This document shows positions 51,601 through 62,891 of a stretch of DNA of 64,000 nt, piece by piece. The DNA comes from Opisthocomus hoazin (lineage: Eukaryota > Chordata > Aves > Opisthocomiformes > Opisthocomidae), in contig NC_134420.1 in assembly GCF_030867145.1 (NCBI RefSeq), positions 9,567,323 to 9,631,322 of the forward strand, given 5' to 3'. Below the pieces are notes generated by a model. The model did no database searches. It was not told where the DNA came from and was given only the letters and a program-made list of their open reading frames with translations. How positions within the stretch are numbered: position 1 is the stretch's first letter; the number at the start of each line of letters is the position of its first letter. Both the position numbers and the translations under genes were made by a program.

Positions 51601-54600
51601 AATGGCTATTTTTAGCTAGTCTTGTTATCAAATCTGTGGATTAATCTTCTAATTTTTGTTTCCAGTGCTACCAGTAACTTGCTACCAAATGGTTTTTTCC
51701 TTACTAATAATATGTGATATTTTGAAGTTGGGCATTAAAAACTGTCACAAACCCTGTAATGTATTACTGCTGCACTCAGTGTCCTTACCATCTGTTGCAG
51801 CAAGCTTTGCACTGAATGGAGCAATTTTTCAGAGCACTTACACTTCTCTCCAGAAAAGAAAACATGAAGTGACCCTAGCACCTTTGACCTGGTTCACTCT
51901 GCTGGATCAGTGGGCAGTATTTGCAATAGTATGGGAAACGCACAGCAGCATTCCAGCTTTAGCACTCAGGAATGTTGCTCTATCTAGCAGGATCGGAAGA
52001 TAAGTGGGAACTGAAAAATAAGTAATAGAAATCATACCTGATTTATCGTGTTGATATATAATCAAGGGAAGAGAATACATTGTTGAAAACCATTGGATTT
52101 AATTTTTGTTTTGTTTTGTTGGTTTTACATTTTAACTTCACTCAGTGTGGCAGAAGAGATGGTTTTCCATAGCTAATAGATTTTTCCCCAGTGGGTGACT
52201 GGGTAGTGACCAGGCTGGTAGCTCATGAAAACTAGATCATGCAGATGTCCTGGGTAGCATTCCTCTTCCTGCGGTGATAAGTGAAAGGTTGTTTTATCAA
52301 ATCTTTTCCAGTCACTTTTCTGGCTGAAGTTTCTTCTTTCTGATGATCAAAATCATCTTGATCTCTTTGAAGAGGGACTTTTATCTTTCCCGTGATCAGC
52401 TGAAGAAAAAATGGTGGTGGTGGCGGCTGGAAAACAGATGGCTGGCGTGGCTTGTTTCTGAGATCTGCTTCGGTAGCTGAACTTTGCAGATAGTTACTTT
52501 CTGTGCTGCTTATGCTCCTTGCCAAAAAGGTTCTGTGGTAGATTTTTGTGCCTCAGCTGCTTCAGCCTTCAGCATTTTCCTAGCTGTGTTGGCATGAAAC
52601 TGCAAGGTAACACAACCTGTTTTCTTTGCCAGCTGTAGATGGAGTTTTACGGGCGTGCGTGGCTTGCCTGCAGCCGGAGAGCTGAGTCCTGCTGTGAGGC
52701 CCTGAATACCCTGCCGGGCACCAGCTCACGGCTGGTCTCTGCTGTGACCTGGCAGGGTTCAGAGTGATATTAGTCCTGCTCAAGTTTGCATTCCAACAGG
52801 TCTGGCAAGTCTGGTTATTAACACCTGTAGCAAAAAGCTCAGCATGTCAGGCACGGGCAAAATAATTGTTTCATTTAATTTTATTTCCATTTAATATCAT
52901 GTAAGAATTTAATTCCATTTAATAACATGTAAGTGACTTGACTCCAACATCTTACTAAGTCTGAATACTCTGTGTTTTTTTTTCTTCCTTTTGTCTACCG
53001 TCACTCCTCAATTCTCACTGGCTTTTTGTCAAGTTACGCATCTAGACTGGCATGTGGAGCCAAGATTACTTGTGCAAGCTCTCTTGCTAGAAAAAATGTT
53101 CAGTTTGCATCTTGGGTGACACAGGCATTTAGCAGTGAGGTTTGGTAAAAGTGATCTGTATTACTGCTTTAAACATGCTAATTCACAGTCGTCTGACATT
53201 GAGTAGAATGAGTAAGATTAAAAGGCCTGCCATATTTGCTGAGGCTTACAAGAATTTAGTGCAGAAAATTTGGGAGGAATTGCATTGTAGCATTCTGATG
53301 TTTCCTAGAAATACAAGTGTAAGATTCCACTCCTTCCCCCTTGAAAAAACTAATTAAAAAAAATAAAAATGCAGGGGGATTGCAAATACTCTTTGAAATT
53401 AGTGAAGTTTGTAGTTTTCAGTTTTTGCTTCTAAGGGAAGGGGGAGGAAAGGAAAAGTTCCAGAAATCTGTAACACAGTTCTGAAGCGTATAAGAACAAC
53501 TACTGAAAGTTTACATTAAATAGGGGAGCTTGCATTGTGAGGTTGAATAGCTGAGCCGCTTACTGAATGTCTGTATAGTATCAGTCCTGTATTAAACTGG
53601 TTCTTTGTCTTCACTAGAACATCTACTGTTGATAAGATTTCAGCAGTGCAAAATTTGTAGTCTGTTGTAGACTGATTTACATGCAAGTATTTCTCGCATA
53701 TATAAAGCTGTCTAAATTAATTTTATTTCACTGATACAGAGCTACCGGTTCCTCTACACACCAGTATCAGCTGCCATGACAAAACATAAGCTGACCTCTT
53801 TAATGCTGGAGTCTTAAAACAAGTGTTTCATTCAGGTTTACATCCCTGAACACAGTTCTGGTATAATGGCTGGGACCTATAGAAAATTCCCCTGCCTTGA
53901 GCACAAACTCTCTTCGCTCCAATATACATCCAGATTATATACGATATCGCCTGCTTCCCATGATGTCTTAATGGTTGTACTGCACATCTGTGAGATCTGG
54001 TATATTCTGTAGGAGCAGAAAGCCTCACCCTGTAGAGAAGTTGTCAATTATTATTGTGAGATTTAAAGTATATACCTATATGACGATAGTGTCACTGTAC
54101 TATAAAAACCGTACAGACCTGTGCTGCTGTGTGAGTTAAACCCATGTCACAGCACAGTGCGTGCTGGGAGTGTTGTGTTGGTTTGTTCCTTCCCTGTGCA
54201 ATTTCTGCTGTTAACTTAAGCAATTAAAGCAAATTGAAACTTTATTCTTGTGCAGTTTACTCTGTATAAGGGAATTTTGTAGGTCTGTCAGACCACACGG
54301 TGAAATGTGCTGTGTCTGGAAGTGAGCTGCTCTGAAGGAGGAGCTTAGCTGTACGCTGTAACTCGCTGTACTCTGGAGAGCGGTATCCAGCCTTCCTCCT
54401 GTCCACTGAGGAAGCAGCATTCAGGAATGCAGTCGCCAGTCGGGGTGCGTGCGCGGGGGATTTCTGCGAGTACGCGCTGGCATTACCGTGTCTTAGTTGT
54501 GCTCTCAGTGCTCTTGGGTTTCGGTCGTGTCTACAGCCGTACCCTGGCTTCTCCAAAGGAACAAGTAAGACGGCAGCAGCAAAATCTGTTCTCTGTATGG

Positions 54601-57600
54601 AAGAACTGTCACAGCTGTCTGTTTTAATAGCTAACAAGAATCCAATGAGAAATAGGAAATGGATTTTTGTGTGTACAGACACAGTATATTCAATGCCTAT
54701 ATTTTTTGCTGAAAATTTTGTAAAGAGCATCAGCAATTGCTGGCCTCGCTGGTGGTAAGGACTGTTACGTGAAAATAAATCAAGATCTGTTAAAACGACA
54801 CAGTAACAGCCTCGGAGCTGGTTTGCCGTAACACTGATGAGATGCTGTTTACAAAATCATCTGGGTAGACAAGGCCGCAGGTTTACTCGATTTTCTTAGA
54901 ACGAATTGTTTTTCTAAAAGCTGCCCATCAAAGCAATGTTGGAAGCTGCTTGCTTCACAGCAGCCTAAGCCAATCTAACTGCTGGCTGCTTAACTTTGTC
55001 AGCAAAACGAGCAGCTCTCACTCCAAATACTTGCAAAGAGAATCTGTGAAAGAAGAAAAGGCAGCTTTTATACACTTTCCTGACCATAAATATTCTTCAA
55101 GATATGCCATTTTACATTTGAAATAAACTTTGCAGCACTACTTATTCTGCAATGATTAAATCCAGATGTGCATAAGAGGAGCATTCTAGTGAACCATATA
55201 AAGCTGCTCCTAGCTCAGAAAGCTTTTTCCATAACCGGCAGGTAATTTATCAATTTAAGAGAATGAAATGAAGGGTGAAGATAAACATTTTGTAGAATGA
55301 GAATTGAAAGAATATATCTAGTTAATTTGTTCTCTCCCCTAGCTTTAAAATGGGTCATCTACATCTTTTTCAAGTGTAATTTAATTTGACCTATAACATC
55401 GTAATGGAATTATTTAAATATTTGAGTGTCTTGTTTGAACTATTTTTTCAGTAATCCTGAGGTAACTTTTTCTTCCATAGTGACGCTGCAGCAAAAGTAA
55501 TGGTGGAACTACTGGGAAGTTACACAGAGGACAACGCTTCCCAGGCTAGAGTCGATGCTCACAGGTAATACTGACTTCCCTGTTTCCTTTAAAGTAGCTT
55601 TTTTACCATTGCTAAATGATGTTGATCTCCTTACTGTTAAGAGTGTGGAATGGCCTGGCAGGCAAGGGCCCTGCCACAGCCTCTTTTCTGTAGCGTGGCT
55701 AACTTGAGCAAGAGCTTATCTGTGCAGTCTGTGGTAGGTTTGGTTGTCTCTAGGCAGTGTCAGGTTTACTCTGCTGTGCGCAGGTGTGTTTCTGGTCACT
55801 GCTGAGGGAGATCAGCCTTGGATAAGGATGTTGTTTACATCAACTGTGCAATCAAAATTTGAATTGGCATCCCTTATGTCAGATTTTTTGTCTACTCGTT
55901 TGATTCTCTAGTGTTCTTTTCAAGTAGCACTTTCTGCGGAATAGAAATGCTTGCTCTCTTTTCTATGAGCAAGTACTGAGGATGTGAACCGCACAGAAAA
56001 ACTTACTTGTTGGACAAGCTGGGAGTAAATTGGTTTGTGTGTTTTCCCCTTGGGCCAAAATGAGGGAAATCTTGTATTTTACATTCTACCTATGGTGGCT
56101 CTTCTTAGGAATTAGATTTCTAGTAAGTCTTGTAGTTCTGCCAGGTGTGTACGACCAATAGTACTCAAGGGAGTTGCTCATACTTGAGCATGCAGGAAAA
56201 TCAGGATGACTCATTTTGAAAATTAAAGTGTCCGTGCTAAACGAAAACTTCAGTGACTGCCCTGCAGCAATCTGAGGCCTTTTACATCTGCGAGGACACA
56301 TCTGCCTCGGGTTTGTCGTGTTGCCGCCTCTCTGCAGACCTTGGGTTCTCCTGGGCGTCTGGTCCATGGCAGGGTCATGGTCCAGGCCGGCACAGCGAGT
56401 GTCACGCCGAGTCTTCCAGTGCGCCGCTGGCCAGAAGCTCTCATCTAGGGTTCTGGGAGCGCTTCGGGTCTGTTTGCAGTCTGGAGCTGCAACTGAGAAA
56501 TCATAGGCCTTGCAGTGTTTGTGTCAGGTATTCAACTATAATTAATCTTCCTAATCAACTTACTTCGGTGAAATTTTAGGAGGACAGCAAAAATACCTCT
56601 AAGAATGAAGGCTGGGCTGGAAATAGATGCGTAGATGGAAACAGCAGGGTGATCTGTAGTCTTACCACCTAGGAAATTTAATTTGTGATGCTGGGCAAAT
56701 TGCGTAATGCTTTCTGTTCCTTGTTTTTGCCATCTGTAAAATGAAGATCAAAACTGGAATGTGACTTGTCTTACATTGAAGAATAATTGAAGACCCTTGG
56801 GTGTTTGCTAGAAAGCAAAGAACAACAAATTTAGTTGCACTTACTCGTAAGAATGTGTATTGCTGTAAAAATAAGCATTTTCCTTTTCTGATTAGGTGTA
56901 TTGTACGAGCATTGAAGGATCCAAATACCTTTCTGTTTGATCATCTTCTTGCCTTAAAACCAGTCAAATTTTTGGAAGGAGAACTTATTCATGATGTAAG
57001 TAACTCTCTTTAGCAAGCTGGTTTGATATCTGTGGAGTGCCTTGTTTTAGGAGCGTCTTTTGAAGTTCATTAGATCAGTTATCTACGGCAGTCGTATTGA
57101 GGTGCAATGTACTATTTCTCCTAGTGCTTTTAGAATTAAATAACATGTACAATGCTTCCCTTTAGAAGTTTCAGAAACTTAGAGTTACAAATCCTGCCCT
57201 CACCCAAGTTCTGTAGCAAAACTGCCTTCCAAATCTGAGAGAAGGCACTAAGCCCAGCACAGATTGCCCTCAGCTGTTGACAGAAGACAGAATTTTAGCT
57301 CTTAGTAGTTTATTTTTCTGTTCAATACAGTAGTTTTTATATATGTATCTGTCCAGTCTGCAGAGAAGGAAACACAGTTAATATTTAAACTGTTCTTATA
57401 TTTGTTTTCCGTCTTCTAGCTTTTGACCATTTTTGTAAGTGCTAAACTAGTATCCTATGTCAAGTTTTATCAGAACAACAAAGACTTCATTGACTCCCTG
57501 GGTAAGTTTTCAGATCATTACATTTCTGACTGTTTACGTAGCTTAAAATATGGAAGCCACAAAGCGCTTCAGTTTGAACCCAGATATTGAAGCCCAGGAA

Positions 57601-60600
57601 ATTGAGTAGGAATTCTGAGGAATGGATTAGAGTTTGTAGACTCTAACCTCTGCTAGATGGTAAAAGGACTGTCAGGCTGCGGTTTGTTCTGCCAGCACAA
57701 GTTGTTTTAGGGGAATGGTGTTTTCCCCGCTTCTTTTCTCTCAAACCTTTCGGGATGGGAATTTTAGTGCACTGATACTCGAGGCTAGGCCAGAGAGCAC
57801 ACCTTTACTGAGTAAGCACGCAGCTTGGATAAATCTCTTACAATTTTTTTATGATCAATAACTTTCTAACAGCAAATACTTCTCCTGAACAGTAAGATAC
57901 AACATGCCAATTGTGTGTGTGTGTGTCTGCGTGTGCTGATGCATTAGACCTAGCAAGCCACTGTCCCAGTTAATTTGTTTCATCACATGAAGCAATGTGA
58001 TGGAATGTTAATGTCAGCACCCTCTTTATTTACACACTGTGGAAAAAAGGAGTAGTAATTAACACTTTGACACTCCCCCGTTGATGTGTAATTGACTGTT
58101 GCAAAGGAGCACTGGTTCATAAGCTATTGCATGCATTAAAATTACGTTTTTTATATTCCAGCTTTTTAGGACAGGGGTCAGTGACAATGCAGAAATTGCT
58201 CAATGATGCAGATTTTTTTATTACTGCATTAAGGTTTTGACATATTGGTAATGAATAAATGTTTCCATAAAAATCAGGTGGTTTTTTTTTTTTATAACTT
58301 TGATTTTGAAATGACACTTGAACACTGGCTGAATGCATTTGAGGAAAGGCATAGTTTTACCAAAACAGAGTTTAGAGCAGCCTTATAACACGTGCATTAT
58401 TTTGTTTAATGGAGTGTGGTACAATTCTGAGAATAATTACCCTCCAAGCTTTAAAATGCTGGTACTGTGGGTATTAAAATGATGGAAATATCAATGTGAT
58501 GCTTTTGTGGATAGAATTAGCAGCATGTTTTTGGTAGTTTGTAAATGTGTGTGTAGTGTAAGCATGCCTTTTGTCATATGTACTTGAACATCTGTTGTGT
58601 GGCCATCTTACGCTTTTCTTTCGTAGGGGAAAGTGGTTTCTGTATTGTAATTATTTTTGTGTATTGAAAGGGCTTTTCTGTTCGTTATTTGTCTGCAGAA
58701 GTATTTGCTGAAAATGCTGTTGTATTTGAATAAATTTCTGGAAGATTAATTACACGTATACATAGTATTAATTGTTTAACATGCAGTAGTCGTGATTTCT
58801 TTTGCTTTGCCTCCCTGCATCTGTGTTTACCTCTGTGAATATACAGCATATGCATCTTCAATACATCTGAGATTCACATAATCCTAGCAAAAGCCTTAAA
58901 TATCTGTATAACTGTTTGCAAAGACAGCCGTACTTAGAGTTACCTTGATGTCTCACCTGCTTTATGGCGTACTCAGAAAATTTGGAATGTCTTTGAGTGG
59001 TGGCCAAGGCAGAGATTCTGAGGCGGTGCACACAGGAGCGCTAGGAACTTGCTCTGATTGTTCCAGCTACGCTTTTGAGAAACAAGGGCAGTTTGGTATA
59101 GAAAATACTACCATTATGAGATGAGGCATTCAGAAATCCTTCAGAACACCTATGGTCTGTTCCCAAAAAGAAATAGATTTTTAACCATGCTTTAAAGATT
59201 TTTTTTTTTTTAATATCTTTCCAAGATGTTGGGCTTTAAAAAAGTAAAGGATATTAATAATAAGATTTCAGTGGCGGTACAGCATCAGTGTTAGTTCTAA
59301 CCTTCTGTGGACCAGAACCAATTAAAACCAGTCTGTGAAAGCTGTGCAGTGAAGGCTCCTACAGGTGGCATCAGTTTGTTACAATTTGTTGTTTTATTAA
59401 TGCTGACAACTTAGGCCAGCAGTAGCATTATCTGTGTCAACTGAATCGCCCTAACATGTCCACATTTAATCTGGTATTATCAGCAGTCTTTTTCAGAAAG
59501 TTAATCAGCATCTCATTTGCATTTGTTAATTAGGGTTAATGTGTGCTAATTGATTTTTTGATGCTTGTAGAGTTCCATTAAACCCAGTTAGGTACAGTTG
59601 CTGGTGCTCCTCATTCATGTGAATTATAGTGATCACATTTTTGTTGAATCAGTGCCAAACAGGGAACCCGCATCATAATTATAGCTAATTAACACAACAT
59701 GATGTCCTGCACTAATGTGCTTTCCTATTAGTGTATGGAAGTTATAAATTCCAAACTTAAATATTTACTGAAGCAATGCAAATGTTTATAATGTCATTCC
59801 AAAACAAAATGATTGACCTTCATTTTAAAGAAACTTCCACTAAATCTGAGTTGCTGCCTCACAGAACTCGATTAAGAAATGCCTTGGTTCACCGGAATGT
59901 CTCACCTTTGCTGACCTAGACTTTTTTCCTGGAAAATGGTCTCCGATTTAGATGCGCAAGCCGTTGGCTCTGTTCCTTGTGTTGCCGTTCATACAGTCAT
60001 GTAAAAGATCTAACTTTTAATATCTGTTCCTCTGTTCTTGAAGAGCACTGAAAGCACACATGGGACTCCTTTGCTGCGGTATACACAGATAATTTGGTGC
60101 CAGAATGCATTCTTATGGCACAAAAACGTTACGTTGTGAAACCACTACTGAAAGAGGCAAATTTTCAAGCAGCTACGTGAGAATGAGCAGCAAGAATGTA
60201 AGAAGGGTTTGACATTACCAGCCATGTATTTGCCATTTGTTGTTGCATTGCTCTTCTTCCAGATGACGCAACTGAAAAATTCCCTTGCACCCTCACCACC
60301 TAAAGTTCTGTTAGGGTGATGTTGTTACTGTTTCAGAAAACCTCTGCCATTCATTTTTGTGGATTACATTATTGTTATTACATTTACTGACAGTGTCCGA
60401 GTCTTGATGACTTCACAACTAAACTAGCTATTTTAGCAAAACACAAGGAAGATGCGGGAATAGATGTTTTACCTCAAAAAAATGTTCATAAGGACAGGTG
60501 GAATATTTTCCTGATGTGAAATAAATTAAATTATTGGAAGCATATATAGTAAAAATCACATGAAAAATTATTGAATTATAATTAATCTCCATAAACTACC

Positions 60601-61944
60601 AATGCTTTTACACGCAGGCTTGTTGCACGAACACAATATGGCAAAAATGAGGCTACTTACTTTCATGGGAATGGCTGTGGAGAATAAAGAAATATCATTC
60701 GACACAATGCAACAGGAACTCCAGATTGGAGCTGATGATGTAGAAGCGTTTGTTATCGATGGTAAGAACTGAAGTACTGTACTTTACACAGTATGACTCA
60801 TACACATATTACTAGTGAACCATACCTTTTATAGTCTTCTAAGCTAATGGTAAATATTCAGAAAAGTGCTTATTTTTAATTTTCGTGTTTGTTACAAGAT
60901 ATAACTGCAAAATTTCATGCTTAAAGACATGCCTAATTGTTGTCTTTTAAACTGTTTTTCTTTTCAGTGATAGGAACTGTATTTCATGTAATTCTTTATA
61001 GATCTAATAAATTGTTTGCAGGTTTAATTTGTCATCTGGTTTGTTTTTCTGCCATTAAAACAGGATGCGTTTGTAGGGGAGAGAAGTTAATAAAAACTGT
61101 ACAGGATATTGCTTTAATAGATTGGCACCAAACAATAGGGTTCATGCATGACCTTCACCTTGTTACTTCATTTTGCTTTTCTGCCTACTAGACTGTTAAA
61201 ACCAACAGCAAAACAATATTGAAGTGAACCACTGTGTTTTAACGTTTGTATTCATCTAATTTTGAAGGGGTTTTATGCAGTTGAATACCTTTGCACTGTC
61301 TTGAAAATATTGCTCAAAACAGCATTGCTTTTTTGCAGCTGTAAAGACAAAGATGGTCTACTGCAAAATAGATCAGACACAGAGGAAAGTAGTTGTCAGG
61401 TAAGACTTAATTCTTCACAGCATTTTGCAGAACTTAGTGTGTTCTAATTATTTCACTTACATTTGTAGAATATTTTAACTAGAAGCAAGGTATTGTTCCT
61501 GTCAGTTGCTGGTAGTTAAATAGTTGCCATTTATCATAATTTTATTAAAGCTCACACTGAATGTGATTAGCTTATTTAATGAAAGAGTCCTATTTTCCAG
61601 CACATTTCATTTAATGACCTAATAGTGACAAGAATACTAATGACTCTTGTTGTTTTAAATATTTGGGAAGGCTACAGAATTCTCTAACTGGTAAAGTGCA
61701 GCCCTTTATAGACAAAATAAAAAATTTCCTATTCATGTGTGAGAGTAAAGTAATGCTACGAAAGAGTTATTAGGTGAGCATGACACCTAGTAATCGTCTT
61801 CCAATTTTGTTTTACTTCTCTAGTCACAGCACACATCGGACTTTTGGAAAGCAGCAGTGGCAGCAATTGTATGACACTCTAAACACCTGGAAGCAAAATT
61901 TGAATCAAGTGAAAAACAGTCTCCTCAGTCTCTCGGACACCTAA
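45580..61944 (+). CDS. EIF3M: EIF3M, eukaryotic translation initiation factor 3 subunit m, complete, 11 coding exons
   Basis: This gene encodes the m subunit of eIF3, a cytoplasmic complex that binds the 40S ribosome and helps recruit mRNA. eIF3m is one of the PCI-domain subunits of the eIF3 core. Coding exons are 45580-45621, 47293-47425, 48836-48974, 49353-49476, 50026-50120, 55481-55564, 56896-56995, 57420-57501, 60618-60761, 61339-61399 and 61824-61944. All introns are GT-AG, the phases agree, and the sum is 1125 nt, giving 374 residues plus TAA, the length I recall for human eIF3m. The protein starts [14 protein letters not shown] and ends LLSLSDT. Residues 1 to about 175 are helical and HEAT/TPR-like; the PCI domain covers about 180-340. 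The ATG sits in a good Kozak context (GCCGCCATGA). No frameshift or premature stop is seen. The exon structure was read by hand from splice signals and remembered homologues; identification is near certain. Confidence 0.97.
46378..46953 (-). mobile_element. Solo LTR of an endogenous retrovirus, antisense in EIF3M intron 1
   Basis: The plus strand begins TGTCATGGTTTAA and, read on the minus strand, the element has the order of a retroviral LTR. There is a CCAAT box (ATTGG on plus, 46756-46760), a TATA box (ATTTATA on plus, 46714-46720) about 35 bp downstream, then an AT-rich trinucleotide-like stretch (about 46515-46565) and a GGGATGGGGAGGAG-type purine block near the end. This layout matches from memory a bird ERV LTR family seen in neoavian genomes; I do not name the subfamily. 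No internal retroviral genes flank it, so it is a solo LTR. The 5' LTR edge is degraded and no clean target-site duplication is visible, which suggests an old insertion. Confidence 0.8.
47293..47425 (+). CDS. EIF3M: EIF3M coding exon 2 (residues 15-59)
   Basis: Follows a long T-tract and TTTAAG acceptor and begins [15 protein letters not shown]. It ends in phase 1 at AAAG before the weak donor gtttgc. Read-through into the intron would add only GLHL before a stop. It encodes the first helices of the N-terminal helical repeat region. Confidence 0.95.
48836..48974 (+). CDS. EIF3M: EIF3M coding exon 3 (residues 59-105)
   Basis: Acceptor TTTTGTGCAG, donor gtaagt. Encodes [20 protein letters not shown] and the following helical segment up to RPSLRLQ. 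The Asp codon is split 1+2 with exon 2, and the exon ends in phase 2. Confidence 0.96.
49353..49476 (+). CDS. EIF3M: EIF3M coding exon 4 (residues 105-146)
   Basis: Acceptor GTGGTTTAG, donor gtaatt. Encodes [20 protein letters not shown] and continues to IPTELDQ, ending in phase 0. The intron before it (48975-49352) is only 378 bp. Confidence 0.96.
50026..50120 (+). CDS. EIF3M: EIF3M coding exon 5 (residues 147-178)
   Basis: Acceptor TTCTACCTAG, donor gtataa. Encodes [20 protein letters not shown] and continues to VDCKK, with the last Ser codon split 2+1. This is the end of the helical N-terminal half, just before the PCI domain. Confidence 0.96.
50121..55480 (+). other. EIF3M: EIF3M intron 5 (5.4 kb)
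   Basis: Longest intron of the gene, donor gtataa and acceptor CTTCCATAG. Apart from the G8/C7 run and GC-richer patches near 51060-51260 and 54430-54550, I see no repeat, snoRNA or nested gene. Confidence 0.7.
50883..50909. repeat. G8 / C7 inverted run in EIF3M intron 5
   Basis: Eight G (50883-50890), a 12-nt spacer TGTGTGTTGCTT and seven C (50903-50909) could form a GC-only stem. Simple sequence, probably variable. Confidence 0.6.
55481..55564 (+). CDS. EIF3M: EIF3M coding exon 6 (residues 178-206)
   Basis: Acceptor CTTCCATAG, donor gtaata. Encodes [20 protein letters not shown] and continues to ARVDAHR. It opens the PCI domain region and is preceded by the longest intron (5.4 kb). Confidence 0.96.
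56896..56995 (+). CDS. EIF3M: EIF3M coding exon 7 (residues 206-239)
   Basis: Acceptor TGATTAG, donor gtaagt. Encodes [20 protein letters not shown] and continues to LEGELIHD, ending in phase 0. It lies within the helical part of the PCI domain. Confidence 0.96.
57420..57501 (+). CDS. EIF3M: EIF3M coding exon 8 (residues 240-267)
   Basis: Acceptor GTCTTCTAG, donor gtaagt. Encodes [20 protein letters not shown] and continues to KDFIDSL, ending in phase 1. Middle of the PCI domain. Confidence 0.96.
57912..57926. repeat. Short (TG)n microsatellite in EIF3M intron 8
   Basis: TGTGTGTGTGTGTGT, about 7.5 units, followed by an imperfect CTGCGTGTG extension. Confidence 0.75.
59510..59790. promoter_or_regulatory. 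Candidate enhancer in EIF3M intron 8: octamer and homeodomain motif cluster
   Basis: An octamer ATTTGCAT (59515-59522) and its inverted copy ATGCAAAT (59776-59783) bracket four homeodomain cores: TTAATTA (59526-59532), TAATTG (59547-59552), TAATTA (59676-59681) and TAATTA (59686-59691). The style is that of vertebrate developmental conserved non-coding elements. Intron 8 is 3.1 kb and has no repeat I recognise here. Function and conservation are inference. Confidence 0.4.
60618..60761 (+). CDS. EIF3M: EIF3M coding exon 9 (residues 267-315)
   Basis: Acceptor TTACACGCAG, donor gtaaga. Encodes [20 protein letters not shown] and continues through [20 protein letters not shown] to VID. This covers the junction of the helical bundle and the winged-helix part of the PCI domain. 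Confidence 0.97.
61339..61399 (+). CDS. EIF3M: EIF3M coding exon 10 (residues 315-335)
   Basis: Acceptor CTTTTTTGCAG, donor gtaaga. Encodes [20 protein letters not shown], the beta-hairpin wing of the PCI winged helix, and ends in phase 2 in a Ser codon. Confidence 0.97.
61824..61944 (+). CDS. EIF3M: EIF3M coding exon 11 with stop (residues 335-374)
   Basis: Acceptor ACTTCTCTAG. Encodes [20 protein letters not shown] and continues through [19 protein letters not shown] to TAA at 61942-61944. This is the end of the PCI domain plus the C-terminal helix. Confidence 0.97.
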
Positions 61945-62100
61945 AATTTTTTTTTTTACTTAGTAGTGTCACTGTAGATGAAATTTATTCCAAACTTTGA
62001 CAATTTGTGAATGTTTCCAAAAATGTATGCAATTGGTATAAAGAAGCTAAATATTCAAAACTGCAACACAAAAAGCAATAAAACTAACATGGAAAAGTAT
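61945..62100 (+). terminator. EIF3M: EIF3M 3' UTR and polyadenylation signal
   Basis: The stop codon is followed by an AT-rich stretch with a canonical AATAAA at 62077-62082. Cleavage would be expected 10-30 bp later, near 62095-62110, leaving a short 3' UTR of about 150 nt. Further signals downstream could give longer forms; this cannot be decided from sequence alone. Confidence 0.7.
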
Positions 62101-62891
62101 CTTCTGTTGATTTTCTTACATAATTAGCAACAACAAACAGTAGCAGTATTGGTTATGTTTTTTCTGTTCTTATTTAAGTTTACAAAATGAGGATCTTTCT
62201 TTGCAGGAGATGTGGGGAGGAAGGGAAGGGAGATCAGAGAAATGGTAGTGGAAGGAATTGTAAAGTAAAAGAAAATTTCCCTTACACCCTATGGGAGGAA
62301 GAATGTGAATCAGTTAGAAATGAAGCTTTATGAAGCAAGATCTGCTGCCTTATCGCTGTAAATCATACCTGATGCTTTAGTGTGGAAAGAGACCTTACTG
62401 ATACACAGTCAACTACAACAGATATACTTCAATAATATGGCAGTAAAGGTAAGCAGAAGATTGAACTGCTGTAAGTAGTTGTCAATGTCTGTAGAAACCA
62501 TTGTATTTTGAAACAGTTGCAACTGATTTTACTTGAAAACTGGGTGAGCAGTCTGACAGAGAAACCAAATTGAAGTTTGAGCCCAGAGTTCTGAGGAGCG
62601 GGAGAAGGGTACTCAAGTAATCTTTTAATTTGTATTTAATGGATATTAAAACATTAACTTGTGAACTTTTTAACTTCGGACAAAGCCCATACTAACTTAA
62701 ATTTCATCGTAGAAACAGAGAATTAAAGTTATTAGTAGGGATCGTATCCATTTTTGAACATAAAGGTCTATATGCTGTATTAAACATGAAAGCACAGCGC
62801 TTACTCTATATGAAAGCCTCTACAAGTCTGGTTTACGTAAGTGATTTATCTGTCCCTAAAAGACATGCTTTTTATCTCCTGCCAATGATCG
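62101..62891. other. Convergent gap between EIF3M and putative CCDC73
   Basis: About 790 bp separate the EIF3M poly(A) site from the minus-strand stop codon; most is probably CCDC73 3' UTR. Minus-strand ATTAAA-type signals occur at 62624-62629 and 62635-62640, and a canonical minus-strand AATAAA at 61984-61989 inside the EIF3M 3' UTR. No open frame of note. Confidence 0.5.

Larger units (their letters stand above)
57502..60617 (+). other. EIF3M: EIF3M intron 8 (3.1 kb)
   Basis: Second longest intron. Holds a TG microsatellite, a hairpin at 57978-58005 and the homeodomain/octamer cluster at 59510-59790. No nested gene or mobile element recognised. Confidence 0.7.
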
